Positions 53,262 through 62,757 are shown, counted from the stretch's first letter. The stretch is 64,000 bases of DNA from an uncultured Pelagibacteraceae bacterium (GCA_902615435.1 CACMOZ010000001.1:62001-126000), one strand, 5' to 3'. Numbers and translations are program-made. Notes: a model not told the origin generated them from the sequence alone.

Positions 53262-55188
53262 CCCAGGTTCAGGTAATACTGTTATTAAATCAAAGCTTAT
53301 AAGCAGAAGAATGTTTCTAATTACCGCTGCAAAAGCAGTAATTATGGTTGGACTTGTAGGTAGATTAATATCTCTTCAAATTAATCAAGCAACAAAATAT
53401 AAATCTTTATCTGATAAAAATAGATTTAGAGAGTGGAAATTAGCTCCTGAAAGAGGAGCGATAAAAGACTTCTTTAATACAGAAATAGCCTCGAGCGAAC
53501 CACTTTATCAATTACATTTAGTTCCAGAAAACGCCAAAGATCTTGATAATTTATTTGTAAGATTAAAAGCAATTTTAAATATTACTGATAAAAAAGTTTC
53601 TTACCTCAAAAGAGTTATAAAAAAACAAAAACCTTGGGAGCCAGTAATTGTTTCTGAAAATTTAGATTGGTCTGATTTTTCAAGAATAAATTTATTTTTG
53701 CATGAACTAGAGGGAGTAGAACCTATAGTATCGGTAGCAAGAACCTATCCAGATAATTCTTCAGCTCACATTTTAGGGTATGTTTCCCAGATAAGTGCAA
53801 AAGATTTAAAAACAAAAGAATATCTTAAAGAATTAGCCGTACCAGGTATGGCCATTGGGAAAACTGGATTAGAAAGAAAACTAGATGAACAGATAATTGG
53901 TAAAGTTGGTTATCAGCGTTATGAAGTAAACGCCTTTGGTAAAAGAATAAGGGAAATTAAAATTGATGAAGGTCAAGCGGGTAAAAGTTTCAAAACCACT
54001 TTAGATTATGAAGTACAAAAATTTACAAATGAATTATTAAAAGATAAAGCAGCCGCAGTATGTGTGATGGATGTTTATAATGGAGATATTGTTTCTTTAG
54101 TTTCATCTCCAACTTTTGAGCCTAACGAATTCGTGCATGGATTAGATAAAGCTTATTGGAACAGTTTAATTACAAATGATAAGAAACCATTAGCCAACAA
54201 AGCGTTATCAGGCTTATATCCTCCTGGGTCAACGATTAAGACATTAGTAGCTTTGAGCGCTTTAGAAAATAAGATTATAAGACCTTTAGACACTTTTAGG
54301 TGTAAAGGTAAAATCGAGTTATATGGTGAAAAATTTCATTGTTGGGAAAAAGACGGACACGGTATTGTAAATTTAAGAAAAGGAATTCAAAGATCTTGTG
54401 ATGTTTATTTTTATGAAGTTGCAAGAAAATTAGGTGTTGATCGATTATCAGATACTGCAAAAAGATTTGGATTAGGAAAAAAAGTTTTAAGTGATTTTAT
54501 CGAGGAAAGGTCAGGGGTAGTACCAAATACAAAATGGAAGAAAAAATTTATCGGACAAAACTGGTATTTAGGTGAAACTCTTCACTCAGGTATCGGCCAA
54601 GGATATTTTCAAAGCACACCTTTACAATTATGTTTAATGACAGCTCAAATTGCTAATGGAGGTTTTAAAATAAAACCTAGAATAGTTTTTGATGAAAAGA
54701 ATGACAATCTTAGAAATTATTTAAAACATAAAAATGAAAATCCAAATGAACCTCTTCCAACGGATTTATTGGTATCAAACTTTAATTTGGAGCCTTTGTT
54801 TAAAAATCAAGAACACATAAACCTAATTAAAGATGCCATGTTCTCGTCATCAAATGAACCTGGTGGAACTTCTTATATGCACAGATTAGAAAATCCAAAG
54901 TACACTTTTGCAGGAAAAACTGGGTCATCACAGATTAAAAGATTTACAGAGGCACAACGTGAAGCTGAAGTAAAACAAGAAAGTTTACCTTACAAAGACA
55001 GAGACCATGCGTTGTTTGTAGCATTTGCTCCTTATAAAAATCCGCAATATGCCATTAGTGTTTTAGTCGAGCATGGCGGTTCAGGGGGTAAAGCAGCAGC
55101 ACCAATAGCAAAAAAAGTAATCAAAAAAGTTCTTGAGAGACATGAGTTAAGAAGAAGTATTAATAATCAAATTGGAGAGCCTGTTTAA
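53254..55188 (+). CDS. mrdA: Elongation transpeptidase PBP2
   Basis: PBP2 crosslinks lateral-wall peptidoglycan together with RodA. The 644-residue class B PBP has an N-terminal membrane helix (about residues 20-42), pedestal regions with APERGAIKDFF and HILGYVSQ, and the transpeptidase motifs S326-T-I-K329, S381-C-D383 (SxD form usual for PBP2) and K555-T-G. The stop overlaps the rodA start. Confidence 0.96.
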   Translation: MLSPGSGNTVIKSKLISRRMFLITAAKAVIMVGLVGRLISLQINQATKYKSLSDKNRFREWKLAPERGAIKDFFNTEIASSEPLYQLHLVPENAKDLDNLFVRLKAILNITDKKVSYLKRVIKKQKPWEPVIVSENLDWSDFSRINLFLHELEGVEPIVSVARTYPDNSSAHILGYVSQISAKDLKTKEYLKELAVPGMAIGKTGLERKLDEQIIGKVGYQRYEVNAFGKRIREIKIDEGQAGKSFKTTLDYEVQKFTNELLKDKAAAVCVMDVYNGDIVSLVSSPTFEPNEFVHGLDKAYWNSLITNDKKPLANKALSGLYPPGSTIKTLVALSALENKIIRPLDTFRCKGKIELYGEKFHCWEKDGHGIVNLRKGIQRSCDVYFYEVARKLGVDRLSDTAKRFGLGKKVLSDFIEERSGVVPNTKWKKKFIGQNWYLGETLHSGIGQGYFQSTPLQLCLMTAQIANGGFKIKPRIVFDEKNDNLRNYLKHKNENPNEPLPTDLLVSNFNLEPLFKNQEHINLIKDAMFSSSNEPGGTSYMHRLENPKYTFAGKTGSSQIKRFTEAQREAEVKQESLPYKDRDHALFVAFAPYKNPQYAISVLVEHGGSGGKAAAPIAKKVIKKVLERHELRRSINNQIGEPV

Positions 55189-56312
55189 TGTTGCAACCAA
55201 GATCAATTCAATCTTCATTAGGTATTAGAGATAAAATTTTATCAATTGATTATATTTTAGTATTTTCAATTTTAGTTTTAGGCATTGTTAGCATGTTTGC
55301 GATGTATTCTACTGACGGAGGGCAATTTAAATATCATACAAACAGCCACATTTTAAGATTTTTTGTATTTTTTGGAATGTTTTTTGTTGTTTCGTTTATT
55401 TCTGTAAGATTTTGGCATGAGACAAGTTATATATTTTATGTTGGGGTATTTATTTTATTACTTGGTGTAAAATATTTTGGATTAACATCATCAGGGTCTA
55501 AGAGATGGCTAGATCTTTATTTTATGAATTTACAGCCATCTGAATTAATGAAAATTGGATTAATTTTATTTTTAGCTAAATATTATCATCGTATCTCGAT
55601 TGATGGTGTCAACAGCTTTAGATATTTACTTTTACCAATAACAGTTCTTATTGCGCCCGTAATTTTAGTTGCAACTCAACCTGATCTTGGAACATCAATT
55701 TTAATTGCTGCGGGAGGCGTAATTGTTGCTTGGTTAGCAGGTGTTAGAGCAAAGTTTTTTACTATATCTGGAATTGCAATGCTTGCTTTATTACCAATAG
55801 CTATTTCATTTTTAAAACCTTATCAAAAGTCAAGAATTTTAACTTTTCTAAATCCTGAAAGAGACCCGCTTGGAGCAGGGTATCAAATCATTCAATCGAA
55901 AATAGCGATAGGTTCTGGCGGATTATTTGGAAAAGGTTTTTTAAATGGATCTCAGAGTTATCTAGATTATTTGCCTGAAAAACATACAGATTTTATTTTT
56001 ACACTTTTTTCAGAAGAATTTGGTTTTTTTGGGTCTTTATTTATCTTAATTTTATACGCTATAATTATCTCAAGAATAGTAAAAATTGGAAATATTACTC
56101 GAAGTAATTTTGGAAAATTATATTGTTATAGTTTCGCGACAGCGTTTTTTCTTTATGTTGTAGTAAATATGATGATGGTGCTAGGTTTACTACCTATCGT
56201 AGGCTCACCCTTACCAATTATGTCATATGGTGGTTCTTCAATGATGGCAATTATGTTTGGTTTAGGAATAGTTATGTCTTGCAAGATATATAAAGATGTT
56301 CCAGTCAATTAA
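55188..56312 (+). CDS. rodA: Elongation glycosyltransferase RodA (SEDS)
   Basis: RodA polymerises lateral-wall glycan from lipid II. The 374-residue membrane protein has the SEDS motifs GSKRWLDLYFMNLQPSELMK, ATQPDLGTSILI, GGLFGKGFLNGSQSYLDYLPEKHTDFIF (catalytic Asp region) and SPLPIMSYGGSSMM. It is the elongation paralogue of the FtsW encoded at 14861-15988. It closes the mre operon. Confidence 0.95.
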   Translation: MLQPRSIQSSLGIRDKILSIDYILVFSILVLGIVSMFAMYSTDGGQFKYHTNSHILRFFVFFGMFFVVSFISVRFWHETSYIFYVGVFILLLGVKYFGLTSSGSKRWLDLYFMNLQPSELMKIGLILFLAKYYHRISIDGVNSFRYLLLPITVLIAPVILVATQPDLGTSILIAAGGVIVAWLAGVRAKFFTISGIAMLALLPIAISFLKPYQKSRILTFLNPERDPLGAGYQIIQSKIAIGSGGLFGKGFLNGSQSYLDYLPEKHTDFIFTLFSEEFGFFGSLFILILYAIIISRIVKIGNITRSNFGKLYCYSFATAFFLYVVVNMMMVLGLLPIVGSPLPIMSYGGSSMMAIMFGLGIVMSCKIYKDVPVN

Positions 56313-56382
56313 ATTTAAACCTAAAATGATCAAATTTAATTTAAATTAATGCTTGTATAAAAATCAAATAGATGATTAGTTT

Positions 56383-56847
56383 ATGAAAAATAATATGTTT
56401 GGTGACAAAAAAATAAAAATCAAAGACTCTGAAAGATCTCTTATAAGTGAGACAGTGAGCATAGAAGGTACAATAAACAGTTCAGGTGCAATAGATGTTG
56501 CTGGGCTTGTCAAAGGCCCCGTTTATTCTAAGGAGCTAATCGTTAGAGATACTGGTTCAATCACAGGTACAATTGAGGCAGACGACGTAGAGATACATGG
56601 ACATCTTGATGGAAAAGTTTCAGCACAGAATATTGTTATTGGAGCTACGGGTACAGTAAAAGGAGATATTGAATTTGGAAATAATTTAAGAACAGAAAAT
56701 GGTGCCGATATAGATGGTTACATTAAGAAGACGAACAGTTCGAAATCTAAATTAACAGGTGATTTCCTATTTAAGAAAAAAGATAAAAAAGAAGCTCCAG
56801 AGTCCGAGGAACGACCAGACGTAGTCAATAAAGAAGCTATAGCCTAA
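56383..56847 (+). CDS. Bactofilin cytoskeletal protein
   Basis: Bactofilins form nucleotide-free polymers that help shape cells and stalks in alphaproteobacteria. The product shows the parallel beta-helix pattern of repeating hydrophobic-glycine units (VSIEGTINSSGAIDVAGLVKG, VRDTGSITGTIEADDVEIHG, HLDGKVSAQNIVIG, TGTVKGDIEFG) over residues 25-110. Disordered charged ends follow. The 154-residue length is typical. It follows rodA after a 70-bp spacer and fits the shape-control setting. Confidence 0.92.
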   Translation: MKNNMFGDKKIKIKDSERSLISETVSIEGTINSSGAIDVAGLVKGPVYSKELIVRDTGSITGTIEADDVEIHGHLDGKVSAQNIVIGATGTVKGDIEFGNNLRTENGADIDGYIKKTNSSKSKLTGDFLFKKKDKKEAPESEERPDVVNKEAIA

Positions 56848-56892
56848 TCTACCGCACTACTAATTTCTCAAACTTTGAAATATAATTTTCGA

Positions 56893-58152
56893 ATGGAAAA
56901 TTATAAATGTAAGTCAGTTGGGATTGTTGGATCAGGTATTCAAGGGGTTTGTACCGGACTTCAATTAATTAAAAAAGGCATTTCCGTAACAATCTTTGAC
57001 AGAAACGATCCTCTATCAAGTGACTTTAAAGCTGCCTCTTATGGTAACGCCGGTCATTTTTCACCATATGCTGTTTTACAATTTAATCGTCCAGATGTTC
57101 TATACGATGTGCCTAAAATGTTAATTAGTTCCTATGGACCACTTGCTCTTAAATGGAATTATATTCCAAAAATGTTTAATTGGTTTTTACATTATTTTAA
57201 AAATTGCAATCATAATTCGATGATGCATACCGCAAAAAATATGCATCAAATTTTAAGCTTGTCGAACGACGCTTATGAAGAAATTTTCCAAGAGATCGAT
57301 ACTACTGGTCTAGTTGAAAAAAAAGGTATTATTTATATTTGGACAAAAAAAAATTTAAAAAGTAGAAATTTAGAAATAAAAGTTCGTAAAGAGCTTGGAA
57401 TTGAACAAAAACTTTTAACACAAAAAGAAGTTTTAGATCTAGAGCCAAATTTAAAACCTGTATTTGATGCTGGTGTAATTTATGAAAGCGCAATGCATGC
57501 AAGGGATCCGCATGGAATTCTCAAAAAAATATTTAAATTATATTTAGAAAGAGGAGGGAAGTTTATACAAACTAACATTAAAAATTTAGAACAAATTAAT
57601 AATTATGAAACAGCTATTAGATCAGAAAATGAGGAGTATAAATTTGAGAAAACTGTAGTAGCTTCAGGAGCTTTTTCAAAATCATTAACAGATCAATTGG
57701 GTGAGAATATCCCATTAGATACTGAAAGAGGGTATCATGTTCATTTTAAAGGAAAAGATCATCTGATTAACCGTCCTGTTATTTTTTTAGATAGAGGTTT
57801 TGGAATGACCCCAATGAATCAAGGATTAAGAGCTGTGGGAACAGTTGAACTAGGAGGTTTAAAAAACCCTCCATCTAAAAAAAGGATCGATTACATTATT
57901 AAATGTGCAAAAGAACTTTTGCCTGATCTTGGTAATCACGAAGATGAATGGCTAGGTTTTAGACCGACACTTCCTGATTTTCTACCAATTCTTGGCCCTT
58001 CATTAAAAAATAAAAACATTATTTATGCGTTTGGGCATCAGCATTTAGGCTGGACTTTAGGAGCTATTACAGGCAAAATAATCTCTAAAATAGTTGTAGG
58101 AGAAAAAACAAATCTAGATTTAACTCCTTACAGCTCAAAAAGATTTGATTAG
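56893..58152 (+). CDS. FAD-dependent D-amino-acid dehydrogenase-like oxidoreductase
   Basis: The dinucleotide-binding motif VGIVGSGIQGVCTGLQLI opens the protein, followed by SYGNAGHFSP and the DAO-family C-terminal EDEWLGFRPTLPDFLPILGPS and YAFGHQHLGWTLGAITG. This matches the DadA/glycine-oxidase type of flavin amine oxidoreductase. The ATG at 56893 is preferred over a TTG six codons earlier. About 419 residues. It overlaps an EamA transporter gene and is near a hydroxyacid dehydrogenase gene, suggesting an amino acid or hydroxyacid catabolic set. Confidence 0.85.
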   Translation: MENYKCKSVGIVGSGIQGVCTGLQLIKKGISVTIFDRNDPLSSDFKAASYGNAGHFSPYAVLQFNRPDVLYDVPKMLISSYGPLALKWNYIPKMFNWFLHYFKNCNHNSMMHTAKNMHQILSLSNDAYEEIFQEIDTTGLVEKKGIIYIWTKKNLKSRNLEIKVRKELGIEQKLLTQKEVLDLEPNLKPVFDAGVIYESAMHARDPHGILKKIFKLYLERGGKFIQTNIKNLEQINNYETAIRSENEEYKFEKTVVASGAFSKSLTDQLGENIPLDTERGYHVHFKGKDHLINRPVIFLDRGFGMTPMNQGLRAVGTVELGGLKNPPSKKRIDYIIKCAKELLPDLGNHEDEWLGFRPTLPDFLPILGPSLKNKNIIYAFGHQHLGWTLGAITGKIISKIVVGEKTNLDLTPYSSKRFD

Positions 58153-59053
58153 GAAATTTCTGTCAAAAAATTATTTAGCATATACTTTTCTTACTTTAGC
58201 AGCTTTGTTTTGGTCGGGAAATTTTATAATAGGTAAATTTGCGACCTTATTCGAGGTTCCACCACTGACTCTAAACTTTTTAAGGTGGGTTATGGTATGG
58301 TTTATATTGATACCTTTCACAATTAAAGAAATTTTAGCAAAGAGAAACTATATTAAAGAAAACTTTTTAGTAATAAGTTTTATGGGTATATTAACAATTA
58401 GTACTTTTAATTCAGTTGTTTATTTTGCTTTAAACTTTACGCAAGTAATAAACGCAGTTTTAATGTTAGCTGCTATCCCACCAATGATAATAATTTTTTC
58501 GTCGATTATGAAAATTGAAAAAACAAACATATTTCAAATATCAGGATTAATTTTATCTATATTTGGAGTAGGAACAATTATTTCAAATGCAGACATTCAA
58601 AAAATAATTTCTTTAACTTTTAATATTGGTGATATATGGATGCTAGTTTGTGTTTTAAGTTGGTCATTATATTCGACTTTACTAAAAAAAAGTAAGCTTG
58701 AATTATCTCAATTTTCTTTAATTCAAATAATGGTCACTGTAGGTTTAATATTTTTGTTTCCACAATTTTTATATGAAAAATCAATAGGACTAGATTTTGA
58801 AATAAATAAAGCTTTTATCTTTATTTTAACCTATGTAGTTATCTTTCCTGCTATTGCAGCATATTATTGTTGGCAGAAAGCAATAGAACTTATAGGACCC
58901 AATAGATCATCTATGTTTATTCAGCTAATGCCTTTATTCAGCTCAGTGATGGCTATAATTATTTTTAATGAAAAATTTGAATTATATCATTTTGCTGGAG
59001 CAGTTTTTATAGTATCTGGTATTTATTTATCGAATAAAAAAATCAATGATTAA
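58145..59053 (+). CDS. EamA/DMT-family transporter
   Basis: The 302-residue product has ten predicted membrane helices in two EamA halves, beginning FLTLAALFWSGNFIIGKFA. The second half starts with IWMLVCVLSWSLYSTLLKK, and the protein ends with FAGAVFIVSGIYLSNKK. Such proteins export or import small metabolites; the substrate cannot be deduced. It begins at a TTG inside the end of the oxidoreductase gene and overlaps the next gene by 8 bp, so the three are probably one transcript. Confidence 0.88.
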   Translation: MIRKFLSKNYLAYTFLTLAALFWSGNFIIGKFATLFEVPPLTLNFLRWVMVWFILIPFTIKEILAKRNYIKENFLVISFMGILTISTFNSVVYFALNFTQVINAVLMLAAIPPMIIIFSSIMKIEKTNIFQISGLILSIFGVGTIISNADIQKIISLTFNIGDIWMLVCVLSWSLYSTLLKKSKLELSQFSLIQIMVTVGLIFLFPQFLYEKSIGLDFEINKAFIFILTYVVIFPAIAAYYCWQKAIELIGPNRSSMFIQLMPLFSSVMAIIIFNEKFELYHFAGAVFIVSGIYLSNKKIND

Positions 59054-59996
59054 AGTTGCAGTTTTAGATGATTATCAAAATGCTTTTCAACAAATTGTTG
59101 AAGTAGATAAGTATAAAGATAAATTTAATTTTCAGGTTTTTAACGAACCCTTTTCAGATGAAAAAGAAGCTGCTGTACAATTAGAGGATTTCGAAGCTTT
59201 ATTCATCATGAGGGAGAGAACTCCAATTACAAAAGATCTTATAGAAAATTTGCCAAAGCTTAAATACATAATGACTTCGGGAATGAGAAATAATGCAATT
59301 AATTTGGAAACAGCAAAGAAAAAAAATATACTTGTTTGTGGCACAGAAATAAATCCTAATCCTGCTGCTGAAATAACATGGGCATTAATTCTCGGGCTTT
59401 ATCGAAATATGAAACAAGAAATCGATAATATGTTTCAAGGATACTGGCAGACAACGATTGGTTTTGAATTGAAAGGAAAAATGTTGGGCTTGATTGGTCT
59501 TGGAAAAATCGGAACACAGGTAGCTAAAGTTGCAAAAGCTTTTGGTATGGATGTTTGTGCTTGGAGTGAAAATTTAAATCTATCGCATGCGAATGAACTT
59601 GGAGTATTACCCATGAGTAAAGAAGATTTATTAAAAAACTCTGATATAATATCCATTCACTTAGTTTTAGGAGAAAGATATAAAAATTTAATATCAAAAA
59701 AAGAATTAGAAATGATGAAAAAAAATGCTTTCATTATCAATACGTCAAGAGGACCAATCATTAATGAAAAAGATTTAGTTGAAGCTCTCAAAGATGAAAA
59801 AATAGCTGGAGCTGGTTTAGATGTTTACGATAAAGAACCTTTACCTCAAGATCATAAATTAAGATTTCTTCCTAATGCTTTGTTACTTCCTCACATCGGT
59901 TACGTTACAGCAGAAAATTATTCAAAATTTTATTTGCAGATGATAGAAAGCCTTGAAGGTTGCTTAAAAAACAAACCCTTAAGACTAATCTCGTAA
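59046..59996 (+). CDS. D-isomer specific 2-hydroxyacid dehydrogenase
   Basis: The NAD-binding domain carries GLIGLGKIGTQVAKVAKAFG (about residues 148-167), then INTSRGPIINEKDLVEAL with the catalytic Arg region, LDVYDKEPLP with the Glu, and LLPHIGYVT with the catalytic His. It resembles phosphoglycerate dehydrogenase but at 316 residues lacks the ACT domain, so the substrate may be another hydroxyacid. It is the third gene of the set with the flavoprotein and the transporter. Confidence 0.9.
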   Translation: MIKVAVLDDYQNAFQQIVEVDKYKDKFNFQVFNEPFSDEKEAAVQLEDFEALFIMRERTPITKDLIENLPKLKYIMTSGMRNNAINLETAKKKNILVCGTEINPNPAAEITWALILGLYRNMKQEIDNMFQGYWQTTIGFELKGKMLGLIGLGKIGTQVAKVAKAFGMDVCAWSENLNLSHANELGVLPMSKEDLLKNSDIISIHLVLGERYKNLISKKELEMMKKNAFIINTSRGPIINEKDLVEALKDEKIAGAGLDVYDKEPLPQDHKLRFLPNALLLPHIGYVTAENYSKFYLQMIESLEGCLKNKPLRLIS

Positions 59997-60011
59997 ATTT
60001 TATCTTCAATT

Positions 60012-60042
60012 ACAGGTTGTATTTGATAAACTCATAATGAGT
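60012..60042 (+). promoter_or_regulatory. Duplicated upstream element plus palindrome before lipoprotein gene 1
   Basis: ACAGGTTGT at 60012-60020 recurs at 60556-60564 before the paralogous lipoprotein gene, 94 and 93 bp from the respective start codons. A perfect 13-bp palindrome ACTCATAATGAGT lies at 60030-60042. The shared distance suggests a conserved control element; the regulator is unknown. Confidence 0.4.
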
Positions 60043-60105
60043 GATTCGTTTGTTTTATAACAGACAAATCTCTGCTTAAAATAAGAATATTTATAAAAGG
60101 GGAGT

Positions 60106-60507
60106 ATGAAAAAAATTTTAGGATTATTGTTAGGGCTTTCGTTATTAACAGGTTGCGCAGAGTCCTTAGCTCTATTAGGTCCTACTTCTACTGCAGTAAC
60201 TGGTGGAAATATTGCCCAATCAGCTTTTTCTTCGGCAGTAAATTATGGAGTAAAAAAACAAACCGGAAAAAGTCCGATGGAGCATGCAATAGCATATGCA
60301 GAGGAAGTAAATCCCGAGAAAAAAAAGGAACCTTGCTTGTCATTTGTTGAAAAAACAAACTCAGAAATTTGTGCAATAGTGAAAAAACAATTAGAATTAA
60401 GTAAATCTAAAATTCTAATGAGATCAAAGGAAAAATCTATAAAAGATCTCACTTCATCACTAAAGCCTTACATAAATAAAAAATCTAAAATTAAGTACTT
60501 GGACTAA
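60106..60507 (+). CDS. Small lipoprotein, paralogue 1
   Basis: The product begins MKKILGLLLGLSLLTGCAES, a clear lipoprotein signal with Cys17 as lipidation site, preceded by an AGGGGAG ribosome site. The mature part (ALLGPTSTAVTGGNIAQ, VNYGVKKQTGKSPMEHAIAYAEE, about residues 22-68) recurs closely in the next gene. Two further cysteines lie in the second half (PCLSF and EICAI). The 133-residue protein has no known family that I recognise. The conserved block followed by a basic, variable C-terminus hints at a periplasmic binding or structural role. Confidence 0.82.
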   Translation: MKKILGLLLGLSLLTGCAESLALLGPTSTAVTGGNIAQSAFSSAVNYGVKKQTGKSPMEHAIAYAEEVNPEKKKEPCLSFVEKTNSEICAIVKKQLELSKSKILMRSKEKSIKDLTSSLKPYINKKSKIKYLD

Positions 60508-60555
60508 GTAATTTTATAACAAGATCTTCATATCTGATTCAAGATATTAACTATC

Positions 60556-60564
60556 ACAGGTTGT
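60556..60564 (+). promoter_or_regulatory. Duplicated upstream element before lipoprotein gene 2
   Basis: This is the second copy of ACAGGTTGT, 93 bp before the ATG at 60649. It supports that start choice and a tandem duplication including the control region. Confidence 0.4.
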
Positions 60565-60648
60565 GTTAATAAAAATTAACATACTTACAATTAACTTTTA
60601 TTTAAAGATGAAGCGGATATATGAAACCTATTGAAACAAATTTTAATC

Positions 60649-61056
60649 ATGAAAAAGATACTGCTTTTATTTTTAACTACTCTCTTACTGAACGGTTGCG
60701 CAGAGTCTTTGGCATTACTCGGTCCAGGAGCATCGAACGGAAGAATTATTCAATCTAGTCTAAATTCAGCGATAAGTTATGGGATTAAAAAACAAACAGG
60801 AAAAACCCCTTTAGAACACGCTATTACTTATGCAGAGGAAAAAAATCCTGAGAGAAAAAAAGAAACCTGCATTTCATCTTTTGAAATTACTAGGTCTGAA
60901 TTTTGTACCATTGCTAAAAAACAAATTAAGTTAAAAAGCACTCCACTGATAAAAAAGACTGCAAATATTTTAAAAGAATATCCAAAAAATGAAATTAAAG
61001 AGATATCTAAAATTGAGAAGATAGCAAAAAAATCAACTATTTATAATAGAAGGTAG
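60649..61056 (+). CDS. Small lipoprotein, paralogue 2
   Basis: It is a tandem duplicate of the gene before it, with a lipoprotein signal (LLLFLTTLLLNGCAES), ALLGPGASNGRIIQ, ISYGIKKQTGKTPLEHAITYAEE and the two later cysteines (ETCISS, EFCTIA). I start at the ATG at 60649, which aligns with paralogue 1; a TTG six codons upstream is open but less likely. The C-terminal third is lysine-rich and differs. Its end overlaps the convergent rhodanese gene by 24 bp. Confidence 0.82.
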   Translation: MKKILLLFLTTLLLNGCAESLALLGPGASNGRIIQSSLNSAISYGIKKQTGKTPLEHAITYAEEKNPERKKETCISSFEITRSEFCTIAKKQIKLKSTPLIKKTANILKEYPKNEIKEISKIEKIAKKSTIYNRR

Positions 61057-61425
61057 TCCTAAGTTTTTCCAACCAGGATCTTGACCATTTCCACTAAACC
61101 CATCTGAAACATTTAAAGTAGAATAACCTTCTGCTTCTAAAAGTTTTGCTGCTAACAAAGATCTACCCCCGGCGGCACACATAACTAAAATTGTTTTATC
61201 TTTATTAATATTTTTTTTTACATTTTCTACAAAATTTGGATCTGGAACTTGCCAATTTGATAAATCAGGACTTACTGTTACAAAATATGTTTTTGAATTT
61301 AAATCTTCAGCATTAGGTTTGCCTAACGTAGTCCATTCATTTTCAGTTCTCACATCAAGTAAAACTACGTTAGAGTTTTCTTTAATATAACTTTTTATTT
61401 CAGATGATTTAATTTGTTTTATCAT
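61033..61425 (-). CDS. Single-domain rhodanese-like protein
   Basis: The 130-residue rhodanese fold shows VVLLDVRTENEWTTLGKP near the start and the active-site loop MCAAGGRS, with the catalytic Cys at about residue 85, followed by AAKLLEAEGYSTLNVSDGF. It should carry persulfide sulfur. Being directly downstream of metY in the same direction suggests a link to sulfur assimilation. A GC-rich hairpin lies between them. Confidence 0.9.
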   Translation of the reverse strand: MIKQIKSSEIKSYIKENSNVVLLDVRTENEWTTLGKPNAEDLNSKTYFVTVSPDLSNWQVPDPNFVENVKKNINKDKTILVMCAAGGRSLLAAKLLEAEGYSTLNVSDGFSGNGQDPGWKNLGLPSIINS

Positions 61426-61435
61426 TTTTTATTTT

Positions 61436-61455
61436 GCCCCACATTTAAGTGGGGC
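61436..61455 (-). terminator. GC-rich hairpin between metY and the rhodanese gene
   Basis: A perfect 7-bp stem GCCCCAC/GTGGGGC with a 6-nt loop lies 9 bp after the metY stop codon. No U-tract follows on either strand, so it may weaken read-through or protect the 3' end rather than act as a full intrinsic terminator. Confidence 0.45.
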
Positions 61456-61464
61456 AATTATAAT

Positions 61465-62757
61465 TTAAGCTGCTAAAGCTTGTTTGATGTCTGCAATGAT
61501 ATCATCCGGGTGTTCGATACCAATTGACAGTCTTACGTAGCCTGGTGTTACACCGGCTGCTGCTAACGCTGCATCGTCTAATTGACTGTGCGTTGTAGTA
61601 GCTGGGTGAATTGCTAGACTTCTAGCATCTCCAATATTAGCAACGTGATACAACATCTTTAAGTTATCGATGAATTTAGCACCAGCTTCTTTAGTGCCTA
61701 GATCCATTCCAACTAAAGAACCGTACCCACCTTGCATATATTTTTTAGCTCTTTCTTTAATCTCACCTTGGTGATTAGTAGGGTAGATCACATTCTTTAC
61801 TTTCTTTTGAGTTTCTAAGAAAGACACAACTTTTTCTGCGTTACTACAGTGTTGTTTCATTCTAAGAGCAACTGTTTCCAAACCTTGAATAATTTGGAAA
61901 GCATTAAATGGGCTTAAAGGAGCACCTAAGTCTCTCAATAAAACTACTCTTGCTCTGATTACAAAAGGAATGTTAGCCCCTGTTAATTGAGGAACTGCAT
62001 CTGCCCAAACGGCACCACCATAACTTTGATCAGGTTCGTTTATTAGTGGTTGTCTTTTTCTGTCTTTAATCCAGTCAAAGTTTCCACCATCAACAATTAT
62101 TCCACCAATTGAAGTTCCGTGACCACCAATATACTTAGTCAATGAGTGCATTACAATTGCAGCACCATGAGCTAAAGGTTTGCAAATTACTGGTGAAGCT
62201 GTGTTATCGATGATTAAAGGAATACCTTTTTTTCTACCGATATCTGAAACCTCTTTGATTGGGAACACACGAAGATAAGGATTTGGACAAGACTCACCGT
62301 AGTAAGCTCTTGTCTTATCATCAGTAACTTTTTCAAAGTTTTTAGGATCAGCAGGATCTGCAAATCTAACTTCAATACCTTGTTGTCTTAGGGTATTTTT
62401 GAATAAGTTTACTGTACCTCCGTACAAGTCAGTTGAAGCAACGATATTATCTCCAGCTTGTGCTAAATTTTGTATGCACATTGCTGAAGCTGCCTGACCT
62501 GAACCAACCGCTAGTGCTGCTACACCACCTTCTAATGCTGCTACTCTTTTCTCAAGCACATCACATGTTGGGTTCATTATTCTTGTGTAAATATTACCGA
62601 ACTCTTTTAAACCAAATAAATTTGCAGCAGTTTCTGCATTTTTAAATTGGTAAGAAGTTGTTTGGTAAATTGGAACAGCTACTGCTGTAGTTGCAGGATC
62701 ACTTCTGTAATCGCTACCATGCAAGCCAATAGTTTCCGGATGTTTAAAATCAGCCAT
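61465..62757 (-). CDS. metY: O-acetylhomoserine sulfhydrylase (MetY)
   Basis: MetY is a PLP enzyme of the Cys/Met metabolism family that makes homocysteine from O-acetylhomoserine and sulfide. It has the N-terminal HPETIGLHGSDYRSDPATTAVAVPIYQTTSY, ALAVGSGQAASAM, DNTASPVICKPL and the PLP lysine K208 in HSLTKYIGGHGTSIGG. At 430 residues it has the MetY rather than the shorter MetB/MetZ length. It is downstream of bhmT, and a 16-codon ORF in between ends 3 bp past the metY ATG. Confidence 0.93.
   Translation of the reverse strand: MADFKHPETIGLHGSDYRSDPATTAVAVPIYQTTSYQFKNAETAANLFGLKEFGNIYTRIMNPTCDVLEKRVAALEGGVAALAVGSGQAASAMCIQNLAQAGDNIVASTDLYGGTVNLFKNTLRQQGIEVRFADPADPKNFEKVTDDKTRAYYGESCPNPYLRVFPIKEVSDIGRKKGIPLIIDNTASPVICKPLAHGAAIVMHSLTKYIGGHGTSIGGIIVDGGNFDWIKDRKRQPLINEPDQSYGGAVWADAVPQLTGANIPFVIRARVVLLRDLGAPLSPFNAFQIIQGLETVALRMKQHCSNAEKVVSFLETQKKVKNVIYPTNHQGEIKERAKKYMQGGYGSLVGMDLGTKEAGAKFIDNLKMLYHVANIGDARSLAIHPATTTHSQLDDAALAAAGVTPGYVRLSIGIEHPDDIIADIKQALAA

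Noticed and set aside
60153-60452. Several 60-70 codon frames on both strands around lipoprotein gene 1
   Set aside because: All overlap the lipoprotein gene, which has a signal peptide, a ribosome site and a paralogue; the others have no support.
60621-60760. An alternative frame starting ATG at 60621 before lipoprotein gene 2
   Set aside because: It runs out of frame through the conserved lipobox region and has no counterpart at paralogue 1.
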